DNA of 64,000 bases. Origin: Seminavis robusta. Lineage: Eukaryota; Bacillariophyta; Bacillariophyceae; Naviculales; Naviculaceae. The notes under the pieces were generated by a model that saw only the letters and a list, made by a program, of their open reading frames with translations, was not told where the DNA came from and searched no databases. The stretch covers positions 1 to 64,000 of the forward strand of contig CAICTM010000151.1 in NCBI GenBank assembly GCA_903772945.1. The letters run 5' to 3'. Position numbers and translations under genes: made by a program. Below, in pieces: positions 55,626-64,000 of the stretch. Every line of letters begins with the position of its first letter. The first letter of the stretch is position 1.

Positions 55626-57403
55626 ATGGAGGGTGATGACAATAGTAAGGGCATGATGGACAACGATGAAGTCAGTATCAAGGAAGAGGAGGTGGCTCTA
55701 ATGGACGCAGAGGACAATAGTGGTCGCAAGCTTGACATGAACAACAGCAACACGTCCTTGGACAAGTACGTTGGAAAAGGGAGGAACTCCAAGTACATGA
55801 CTCTTCTTCCAGAGGACTTCGAACCTGGCGACATGGATGTTCTGTGTGGTAGAGGAAAGCGTTGTTTCAATAGCCCAGTGAGTTGCCGTGTTTCGGAGGA
55901 ACTGTAGAGAGGGATTGGATCATGTAATGTGATGACTGACTTGTGTTGGGCTGTCAATCAAATCTGTTTTACAGGGAAATCAACGCTTTCGAAAGCTTGT
56001 GGCTGCTCGTGCGGAGGATTACGCCGCAGCTACGACTCGAACGGACAAGACCTTCATTGTCTGTTCCATTGTCTCTGAAATTCGCAAGGCCAGTCCCAAA
56101 GGAGGGTTTGTCAAGAAGGATTCGACGACAGGACGCTGGTACGAAGTGGGGGACTTTAACGCTCACGAAAAGACGTCTCAGATGTTCCGTGACGTCCTGC
56201 ATGAGAATTACTTGTCTTCCAACAAGTCAAAGAAGAAGCGTCGAGACTTATTTCGAACAAATTCCAAGAGGCGTGCCATTATGCAGCAGCAACAAGCTGC
56301 CAAGACAATCAATGCCTCGGCAGGACGATTCATCAGAGGAAATGGAGTTGCTAGGCATCACTCTTATGGATCTGTCAAGCGTGAGTTAGGCTAGCTAGGA
56401 CGGGGGGGAAACAGCTTTTGGTCGGCCACACCAGCATCTTGTCCCAAAAGTTGGTTTATTCTGACTCTCTCACAAATTGAAATTTTACTTGTCCTTGTTT
56501 GATTTGACAGGAGCTCACCAACAATACAACCTGATGAACATGAGGCAGTCCAGCGGTCAGAGTGTACACAGCGGGCATGAATCCTGGCAGAATTCATGGC
56601 AATCAGGGGACGGTATAAATTCAGAGCCTGGGATTATGCTGTCGAATAATCCACGGGTGGCTTTTGCAGGAAGACGCCAAAATTCTTTGGGAGACCTTCA
56701 GATGGGAGCAGAATTCAACAACTCCTTTGGAGAAGTCCAGCCACAGGACTTTCACAACTCCTTTGGAGAGTTCAACACGGACATTGTGAACTCGGGAGGA
56801 GGAATGAACCAAATTGGCCACAACTCGTGCGTGGAATTCCCAAGCTCCTTTGTGGAAAACCCCAAGAACAACGTTACGGCACAAGATTTCCACAATTCTT
56901 TCGGTGGATTCAACACCAACAACGGAGAATTCAATATCAATCAAGACGACCTTCACAATTCCTTTGGGGAGCTTCCGTTGCGAAACAAGTCACCCTTTGG
57001 AAACAACAACAATGGGGGATACCGTAATGGAAACAACTTCAGTCCCAACCCCGAGCTGGAACCCCAGTACGCACTCGCACCCGATTCCGTTCCTCTATCC
57101 ATTTCGGTCCCAGAAGGTACCCGCAGTGGCAATAACGAAATGCAAACGGAGCAACAACAGTTTCAGTTGGAGTTTGAAACCGACGAAAATTCTGGCAGCC
57201 ACAATCGTTCACGAGGTAGAGTTCCGTTGCCGGTATCTAGCGGTCATCCTGGAATTTCGCAACCTCCAAGAGAAATGGGTGACTTGAGCCTCTTGGATGC
57301 CTTGGAAGGAGCATATAATACGAATCAGCCCAACGTCGACGACAATCCCTTTGAACCTGTTCCCCTCCCCAATGTACATCCAGGCGGCGTGTATCAGGCG
57401 TAA
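55626..57403 (+). CDS. DUF6824-type protein with HNSFGE repeats
   Basis: Exons 55626-55877, 55975-56380 and 56511-57403 (introns 97 and 130 bp) encode 516 residues. The first splice makes DVLCGRGKRCFNSPGNQRFR, the opening of the DUF6824 domain common in diatoms. It continues with YAAATTRTDKTFIVCSIVSE, GGFVKKDSTTGRWYEVGD and AHEKTSQMFRD (about residues 70-170). A basic segment (SKKKRRDLFRTNSKRR) may be a nuclear signal. The rest is Asn/Gln/Ser-rich and disordered, with four copies of a (D/E)(F/L)(H/N)NSFGE motif between about 275 and 395. The family's function is unknown to me; DNA binding is a reasonable guess from the basic, compact domain. Confidence 0.82.
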
Positions 57404-58067
57404 GGTGCTCGCCAGAACCAGTCAAAGAAGTACCAAACGACAGACCAATCTTCAATGAGCCGGCGCGGCTTGCTATCATGGGTATTCTTCATAACTGTTA
57501 CTGGACGACTCCCTTGGACGGGCAGACAACTCAATGAGTTAGCTTGGGTCTACGCGGAGTCCGTCAGCAGAACCGAGGCACTGTGATAAAGGTCTTGTGT
57601 CACGGGTTTTTGCAACTGGACGAACAGCGGGAAATAATTTCGGGGGTGGAATACTCGTACTCTTGGCATCAAATTGTTCAATAATAATAGATTTGCATCG
57701 AAGATACTTGTTCGTTTTTAAAATTTAGTGTCCGTGTAAAATGACGCAATTGCATTGGTTGGTTGCTCTTGTGTACTGAGGATGGAAGACAATATGGAGT
57801 GTCGAATTTGATCACGTTTGGCTCTTCACCACAGACAGCAGGGTCCACCGGCGAATTGTTTCGATTCGATGGGTTGGGTTGGCGGAATCCGCGCAGTTGA
57901 GCCTGGGATCCACCCGCACGCACTGGTATTGTTGACGTTTCTATCGATGCCATGTCATGACGGCAAAATTCACCTCGGATGAAGCCACCCCAACAAAACA
58001 ATATTGGTACGGTACTGGTAGGCAGATAGCCACTTCGCTACAGACACCACTTTCTAAAAGGTTTCTA
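57404..58067. other. convergent intergenic region
   Basis: Lies between the 3' ends of the DUF6824 and rhodanese genes. Short minus-strand ORF (58001-57678) without domain. GGTACGGTACTGGTA at about 58007. No gene. Confidence 0.5.
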
Positions 58068-59937
58068 TTATTGAATCGGAGGAAATTCTCGAGCTTGAAA
58101 GGTCGTCGACGCGAAGGGATCGTCGTCTTTCATATCATCTTCTTTTCGTTTCCAGACGTACGACACCTTGACTCGCTTCTTGTGACCCGCAAGTCGTATC
58201 CCAGTCTCCGAGGCCCTCGCGATGACATCACTGGCCAAAGCAGCGCTAGGCATGTGTACCATGCAGGATCCGTAGAATGAATGAGTCTCCTGATCCCTCA
58301 GCCAATGGACACGAATGGAATTGTGTTGCTTCTGTTTCTTCGTGCTGATCACAGTCTCTGTTTCCACTGGTATCAACGCCTGTTGGATCTTGGTGACTGT
58401 TGCCGTCAATGGCAATCGCGAAAGGAACAGTCGATCCGAGTATCGTTCTCGACTATCGTGTTTTCCTTTCTTGGCCGGTCGCATATTATTTGTTGTGTCC
58501 TTTTCGCCGCCGGATCCCGCGAGTACCTTTTCTTCCGCCTTTCGCTTGATTTTGGCTAAATCGGGTTGTGCTGCCCGAGGACGGTAGTTTTCACGACACA
58601 AGTCACATTGAAGCGATTGTGGGTTTTCGGTAGCGTGGGTTGTACAATGAGTGCAAACAATGACCGGGACTCCACATAGTTTGGAGGCGCAACTGTACTG
58701 TCCTCTGTAGACCGTCCATTTGCGGTGGCACACGCAGCATACGGAATCAATCTCCCTCTCCACATCCTCCATGGATCTTCCTTCTGGGATCTGTTCCATT
58801 CGACTAAATAAATGATGTAGTAGCGTGAAATTCGTGAGCCGTCAAATAACTGATGAGGGGAACAACCACATCACTGGACAGCCTAAGAAATAAACGAACG
58901 TACCGATCAAACAAGTAATTCTTCCCTCTCCAAAATCCACCTTGTGGGAAGGTTTTAACGTAACGTTCAATGCCGCCTCGTAACTCGTAGACCCCCTTGG
59001 GTTTGCACGCAAAGGAAGGATCGGCATCCTCGGATGATTTTGGCTCGTCATTATTCTTTGCATGGTCTGTCTTTTGATTCTCGTTCTCGTTCTTTTCATT
59101 GTTGTTATCTTCCGAGGCTGTCACCATTTGATTCAAGAGCGCCGTGGCTCTTTCACAGCGAATCCCTCCCGTGCAATACATGAGTACCTTTTTCCCATTC
59201 AGTTCCTTTTGCGTGTCCGGATCCACCAGCCATCGACTAAACTCTATACTGTTGCGTAGCTTGGGATCCACCAACTTGGCGCCTCCCGGTGGTGGATTGA
59301 ATGCCCCCAATGCGGTTTCATAAAAGTTTCGAACATCCACAACGACAGCATCAGGATCCTGCAATGCTTCATGGTACTCATTGGCTTCCAAATGTGTCCC
59401 CTGAAAGTGCGTCAAGGAAGGAGCCACAGCATCACCCTTCAAGCCGTATGCCACCAATTCTTCCGTCTTGCGTACACTGAGGCTCTTGAATTGTTTTGAT
59501 TTGGGAACACGATCCGTGATTTTAAAGTCGGTTTCCCAAAAGAGTTTGTCGAATTCCCGCAATCCTTGACACACTTGACGCATGCCTCGAGAATTGCCGG
59601 TCAGAGTACAGTTCATCCCCTCTGGAGCTACTCGGCCTCTTCCCGTGATTTTATTTTGCTGACACAGTTCCATTAACTTGCGCAAGGCGCGTCGATGTTG
59701 GGAAGACGTCCACAAGGGTTCGACGTATTGATAGAACAGGAGGACCGAGACGCCATCCTTTTCTTCGCTGTAGTCGGGTGGAAGAGGGGGCAACTCGCGG
59801 TGAGACGTTGCTTTGGCATTTTCTACCACCGCTCCATCTTTTCCTCCTTGTGGGTTTTTTGTGGATCTACTGTCACTTTTGGTTGTTGTCATGGTCTCAA
59901 TCGAATACGGTTGTACCGTTCTTGTGTTGACTTGCAT
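58068..59937 (-). CDS. TrhO/TSTD2-like rhodanese protein with Zn module and RRM-like tail
   Basis: Exons 59937-58904 and 58803-58068 with a 100-bp intron (GTACGT...TTAG) give 589 residues; an ATG at 59892 is an alternative start. An N-terminal acylphosphatase-like part (LLFYQYVEPLW, GRGRVAPEGMNCTLTGN) leads to a rhodanese domain with VVVDVRNFYE and the active-site loop YCTGGIRCERA, then GGIERYVKTFP and GKNYLFDRR, restored by the splice. This is the order in TrhO, which hydroxylates tRNA uridine 34, and in animal TSTD2. A Cys-rich module follows (CCVCHRKW...CGVPVIVCTHC...CDLCRENY). Residues about 465-570 resemble an RRM (RLFLSRLPLTATVTKIQQAL, YGSCMVHMPSAALASDVIAR, GHKKRVKVSY). The RRM tail is unusual. 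Confidence 0.85.
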
Positions 59938-60175
59938 GTTGTCCCTCCTCTTTGTTCGACTTGCCACCAACCACTCGTTTTGGATCCTTGCACGCACGAA
60001 TGAGTTATTTTTCAATTAAGGCTGAGGATACAATAAAAACCGTCGACAATGGACGGCACAACGGCATCACCGCAACCTCTCGAAGTGTCATCTCAATCAG
60101 CCCTGCCTCTTGGTCCTTTACTCATCATCGTGGTAAAGAACCAATAATAATCACTACTATTAGTATTATTGAACC
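59938..60175. promoter_or_regulatory. bidirectional promoter spacer
   Basis: 238 bp separate the divergent start codons of the rhodanese gene and CDC5. Both act in RNA metabolism. No specific box is recognised. Confidence 0.4.
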
Positions 60176-62674
60176 ATGGTACGAGTATTCATCAAAGGAG
60201 GCGTCTGGAAGAACAGCGAAGATGAGATTTTGAAGGCGGCAGTTCAAAAGTACGGCAAGCAGCAATGGGCTCGAGTAGCGTCGCTGCTCAACAAGAAGAG
60301 CGCCAAGCAGTGCAAGGCACGATGGCATGAATGGTTGGACCCGTCTGTGCGCAAGGTAGAATGGAGCCGCGCCGAAGAAGAAAAGCTCTTGCATTTGGCA
60401 AAACTCATGCCAGCTCAATGGAAGACCATTGCACCCTTGGTCGGACGAACAGCGGCACAGTGTCAAGAACACTATGAACAACTATTGGATCAAGCGGCGG
60501 GTGGAGAAGACTCTTCGTCGGCGGCGGCTTCTCTTCGAGGCTTTCAACCCGGACAGATTGATTCTCATCCCGAAACCAAACCAGCGCGACCCGATCCCAT
60601 TGATATGGACGAAGATGAAATTGAAATGTTGCAAGAAGCGCGTGCCAGATTGGCCAACACACAGGGTAAAAAGGCCAAGCGAAAAGCGCGAGAAAAGATG
60701 CTAGCTCAAGCCAAACGATTGGCGGATTTGCAAAAGCGACGAGAACTCAAACAAGCTGGTTTGCTGAGTAGTGCTGCTCGCAAAAAGGCCAAGCGAAAAT
60801 CACGGGATATTGATCTCGGGGTAGAAATTCCATTTCATAAACCGGCGCCGGCTGGATTTCATGATACATCGTCGGAAGCGGCTCGGGGTGAAGTGATTCG
60901 GCAAAAGCGCCTCAAACAGGTCGATTTTAAACAAGTCAATGAAAATCAGTACAGGACCAGAGATCGGGAAGCGGCACAGGCAAAGAAGAAAGAACAAAGG
61001 CGTCAAATGGCATTGCAAAAGAGCTCCATGCAGTATGTCGTCCAGCAAGTCAGCAAGAAGAACGATCCTCTACAGACACAAAAAAGAGGAAAGCTGGAAT
61101 TGCCGGCACCGGCCGTCAGCGATAAGGAACTTGGACAGCTGGCCAAGTACCAAGCCAATCAGCTCGCAGGAGTCGAACCTGGTGGAGATCCGTCGTCGGC
61201 GACACATGCCTTGTTGGGGGATTATGCCGACCGTCCATTGCCAACACCCATGAGGACACCAGCCACTGGATCAGGTATGACGACTCAAGAATCCATCTTG
61301 AAAGAAGCTTCCAAGCTGCGCAAATTGGAACAGGTACAAACGCCACTTCTGGGAACCAGCGTACCAGTGGAGACTGTTGAAGACGAGGAGGACGATGATG
61401 AGGACGACGATGCTGCCGTGTCCACAAAGACTCCGCGACTTGGTGGTGGTGCGTCTACGGGAACTCCAGCTCCTAATCGTGCCGGATACAGTCAAACTCC
61501 TTCTGTCGCTGCTCCTCGAGACGAATTGGGACTCAATCGACGTTTTGGTGGCCCCGATGATGCCTCTGTGGGGGCATCTACCTTTGCCTCTACATTTGCC
61601 ACCTCGGCCATGTCGATTAAGGAAATGGCGCGGGAAGAACGCCGTGCAGCCAAGCGAGCTCGATTGGAGTTGGAGCAAGCCCTTGCTGCGTTGCCGGCAC
61701 CCCAATTCGAATACGAACTCTCCATGCCTCAGGAGGATGACATGGACGTTGATGGTGCAAGGGTGGAGACAGTGGAACCCGATGCTGCAGATGTGGAAGC
61801 AGCTGAACTGGAACGGCTCAGGAAGAAAGCCGAAAAACTCTACGAAGCCAGATCCAGTGTTGTCAAGAGGAAAGATCTTCCTCGCCCAAAGGCACTCTCA
61901 GATGAAATATCCTACGCCGACGCTAAGGAGGAAGCGGAGCGTCTCATCCAAGAGGAAATGGTCCAACTGCTTCAGCACGATGCCCATGCATTCCCTGTGC
62001 TGTCGGTCGACGTGGCCGAAGAAGGAAAGAAGAAAAAGAAGAAGCGCAAACAGGAGGAAGTGGCAACAACAACACCAGAGGGTACGTCGGAGGTCCCAAT
62101 AGATTACTTGCCTGAAGAATATTTGGATGCCGCAAAAGATTCTGTCCAGGTTGAATTCCAAAAGCAAATGGACGAAATGACGACATCGGCCATCAAGGAT
62201 GAAAATGCGAAGAATCAAGCAGAGGCTTTGGCGTTTTTGGTAGATCAAAGTTGCAACAATAAAGGAGCACCGGAACATGTGTTTGTCAAGGGCGGATGGG
62301 CGTCCGCTGAGAAGGTGCTCGAAAGTCGGAAGCTGGAGTTTGAAACTCTCCAAGAGGCTGCCATGGTGTTGCGGAAGAAGAATGAAAAGGCAGAAGCTAA
62401 GTTGGGCGTCGTACATGGGGGCTACTCGAAACGTGCGGACAAGGTCTGTACAGAAACATTGCAGTGTTACAACGAACTGCAGAATGCCCGAATTGAAGAG
62501 GCTGTGTACCGCAAACTCCAGTCGCAGGAACTTGCTGGAGCTGCCAGTCGTATCGACAAGCTGAAGGAAGAAATCGAGTCTCTTGAAGCCGACGAGGCCC
62601 TTCTGCAGAAACGTTACAGCGACTTGCTAGTGCAGAAGAAGCGTCTTGGAATGAAGAGGAGGGCAACTGCATAG
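60176..62674 (+). CDS. CDC5: pre-mRNA splicing factor CDC5/CEF1
   Basis: Single exon, 832 residues, near the family's usual length. Two Myb repeats open the protein: GGVWKNSEDEILKAAVQKYG to KQCKARWHEWL (about 7-54) and KVEWSRAEEEKLLHLAKLMP to AAQCQEHYEQLL (about 58-104). The conserved MDEDEIEMLQEARARLANTQ and a Lys/Arg-rich helix with nuclear signals follow, then GVEIPFHKPAPAGFHDT, a family hallmark. The middle is Thr/Pro-rich with TPxR-like sites (PTPMRTPATGS), and the C-terminus is coiled coil (about 570-830). CDC5 is a core member of the Prp19 complex in the spliceosome. Nothing looks broken. Confidence 0.95.
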   Translation: MVRVFIKGGVWKNSEDEILKAAVQKYGKQQWARVASLLNKKSAKQCKARWHEWLDPSVRKVEWSRAEEEKLLHLAKLMPAQWKTIAPLVGRTAAQCQEHYEQLLDQAAGGEDSSSAAASLRGFQPGQIDSHPETKPARPDPIDMDEDEIEMLQEARARLANTQGKKAKRKAREKMLAQAKRLADLQKRRELKQAGLLSSAARKKAKRKSRDIDLGVEIPFHKPAPAGFHDTSSEAARGEVIRQKRLKQVDFKQVNENQYRTRDREAAQAKKKEQRRQMALQKSSMQYVVQQVSKKNDPLQTQKRGKLELPAPAVSDKELGQLAKYQANQLAGVEPGGDPSSATHALLGDYADRPLPTPMRTPATGSGMTTQESILKEASKLRKLEQVQTPLLGTSVPVETVEDEEDDDEDDDAAVSTKTPRLGGGASTGTPAPNRAGYSQTPSVAAPRDELGLNRRFGGPDDASVGASTFASTFATSAMSIKEMAREERRAAKRARLELEQALAALPAPQFEYELSMPQEDDMDVDGARVETVEPDAADVEAAELERLRKKAEKLYEARSSVVKRKDLPRPKALSDEISYADAKEEAERLIQEEMVQLLQHDAHAFPVLSVDVAEEGKKKKKKRKQEEVATTTPEGTSEVPIDYLPEEYLDAAKDSVQVEFQKQMDEMTTSAIKDENAKNQAEALAFLVDQSCNNKGAPEHVFVKGGWASAEKVLESRKLEFETLQEAAMVLRKKNEKAEAKLGVVHGGYSKRADKVCTETLQCYNELQNARIEEAVYRKLQSQELAGAASRIDKLKEEIESLEADEALLQKRYSDLLVQKKRLGMKRRATA

Positions 62675-62896
62675 CTACTGGTTTACATCGTTCCAGAGAG
62701 AGGAATCACTGCTAATGCATTGTCCCAGAGTTAAATGTTCATAGCAATCTGCTGTTATATTGCTCTTATGTGTTGGGATTCTCTATAGTCTATCTTTTGA
62801 CTCCTGATTTGTATCAACTCAATAGTTAGTTTTTTGATATTCGTTTTGTACGAGACTGTGTAGGCAGCTTTCGGCGGCCGTTGCACATCAAGAATA

Positions 62897-64000
62897 TTAT
62901 GGCCATCCAGTCACGCCAGCTGGAAGGACGTCAAACTTCCACTTCATCCAGTCACCATTTCCTTGGACATCTCGAGAGTAAAATGTTTCAAAACCAACGC
63001 GGGTTCTGGCCCATCTAGACGGATCCAGGTACCAAACGTAATCATCTCCATCTCGAAAAGTGATTCGAAGTTCCAACTCTCCAGAGGGAAGTCCTTTGTT
63101 CCCAAAATCTGTGTTTCCACTGTCGGGATCTTTGAGAAACCATTCATTACTTGAAGGCAATGTGATGGGTTCGTAGATGTTCGTTTCAATATAGGGATCG
63201 CAAGAGGTTGCAAAACACGGGAACGGTATGTAAGTATTGCCGTTGCTGATGATTCGAGGGCTCAACACCTTGATACCAGCACTCATATCAATAGTAGAGG
63301 CGGAGCGGATATACGTCAAAATCTCAATTTTGTGAAGGTTCATGAGCTCTTCTCGCGGTGCAGCGGGGTTCTCCGATGGCGAGGAAGTGACTCGAGTGGC
63401 AATTGTTGGCTGGGGTGAAGGAGGAGCAGTTGGATCTGGTGAGCTGGGGGGATGCGTAGGCCAGAGGGTTGGGTTGGCAGTGGACGAAGCATCAGTAGGG
63501 CTTTGAGTTGGTTCTCTTGTGGCTGGAGTCTCGGTCTCATTTGGCACCAGGTTTGCTGTTGGCGTAGCGGTTAGACGTCGGGATGGACTTGCCGTGACAG
63601 CTTCAATCGTCGGGCTACCGGTAGCCGTAGACGGGTGAGTGGTAGGCGGCATGGTTCTCTCTTGTGCAGTCGGACTCTTCGTCGGTAGCCCCCCTAACGA
63701 AGAAGGCGATGCTGTTGCGTCAGCAATTATTGACGGTGATGACGTGCGGAAAAGCGGAGATGTGGCTTGTCCTGTTGACAACTCTCCGACTGAAGGCTGT
63801 GTTGTCGACAATGACGACGATGTGCCTGGTTTTGGCGAGGTTGCCGAAGTAGGGCTCCCAGTACTTTGTGTCAAAGAGTCTGCATCTGAGGTTGATGAGT
63901 CTGGAACCAACGTTTTGGGCAGGAATTCGTTCGTCGTCGTGAACACGGGAGAGCGAGTTGGAGATCGTGTAGGACTCTGTGCCGCTGCTATCGAATTCAA
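62897..64000 (-). CDS. Pro/Thr/Ser-rich protein, 5' end outside window
   Basis: The frame is open to the right edge of the window with no clear start, so only the C-terminal 367 or so residues are seen. About 210 residues are Ser/Pro/Thr-rich with SPT, PTxSP and TASPS repeats, a mucin-like or wall-anchored linker. The last 150 or so residues (from LHKIEILTYIRSASTIDMSA) form a compact domain with FPCFATSCDPYIETNIYEPI and FRDGDDYVWYLDPSRWARTR, ending DWMKWKFDVLPAGVTGWP. I do not recognise that domain. A secreted or cell-surface location is likely from composition, but the signal peptide lies outside the window. Confidence 0.65.
   Translation of the reverse strand: MNSIAAAQSPTRSPTRSPVFTTTNEFLPKTLVPDSSTSDADSLTQSTGSPTSATSPKPGTSSSLSTTQPSVGELSTGQATSPLFRTSSPSIIADATASPSSLGGLPTKSPTAQERTMPPTTHPSTATGSPTIEAVTASPSRRLTATPTANLVPNETETPATREPTQSPTDASSTANPTLWPTHPPSSPDPTAPPSPQPTIATRVTSSPSENPAAPREELMNLHKIEILTYIRSASTIDMSAGIKVLSPRIISNGNTYIPFPCFATSCDPYIETNIYEPITLPSSNEWFLKDPDSGNTDFGNKGLPSGELELRITFRDGDDYVWYLDPSRWARTRVGFETFYSRDVQGNGDWMKWKFDVLPAGVTGWP

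Noticed and set aside
61377-62102. 241-codon plus ORF in another frame
   Set aside because: Frame shadow within the CDC5 coding sequence.

Overview
The window looks like nuclear DNA of a diatom, probably a raphid pennate. The evidence is inferential: short GT-AG introns (mostly 74-180 bp) in dense genes on both strands, a DUF6824-type gene, a plastid-type bipartite presequence with Phe just after the predicted signal cleavage site, a diatom-style ankyrin remnant, and Pro/Thr/Ser-rich secreted proteins. I could not test the species. Exon joins were chosen by eye from splice sites, frame and family conservation.

Layout. 1-8.5 kb: a retrotransposon-rich stretch with one LTR end (1-87) cutting a host ORF and a decayed Ty3/gypsy element on the minus strand (2012-7876). 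8.5-22.1 kb: a small unknown gene, a plastid bestrophin-like channel, a membrane-anchored ANTH-domain protein, an ankyrin remnant, the NatA auxiliary subunit NAA15 and UDP-N-acetylglucosamine pyrophosphorylase. 22.5-30.4 kb: the most striking gene, a six-exon model of 2461 residues joining an RNAi-type RNA-dependent RNA polymerase, a coiled coil, a DEAH/RHA helicase with OB-fold region and a C-terminal RING/IBR-like zinc module. 30.8-36.2 kb: a leucine-rich-repeat-like protein, a type II membrane DUF218-like protein, and an ERD2/KDEL-receptor-like protein with an added Gly/Tyr-rich N-terminus.

37.0-54.1 kb: two successive tandem duplications in the order A A' B B'. A/A' (about 5.15 kb) carries a 1053-residue LRR protein, intact in A and frameshifted in A'. 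B/B' (3169 bp, nearly identical) carries a secreted 773-residue protein with seven dickkopf-like Cys repeats. An NN gap lies at the A'/B junction and a GTGAAACT minisatellite separates B from B'. Whether these are real duplications or serialised haplotypes is open.

55.6-64 kb: a DUF6824 gene, a TrhO/TSTD2-like rhodanese protein with a zinc module and a C-terminal RRM-like region, the splicing factor CDC5 (divergent from the rhodanese gene across about 240 bp), and the 3' part of a Pro/Thr/Ser-rich gene that runs off the window. Most genes are housekeeping and functionally unrelated. Divergent pairs (UAP1/RDR fusion, LRR/DUF218, rhodanese/CDC5) share short intergenic spacers that probably hold both promoters.
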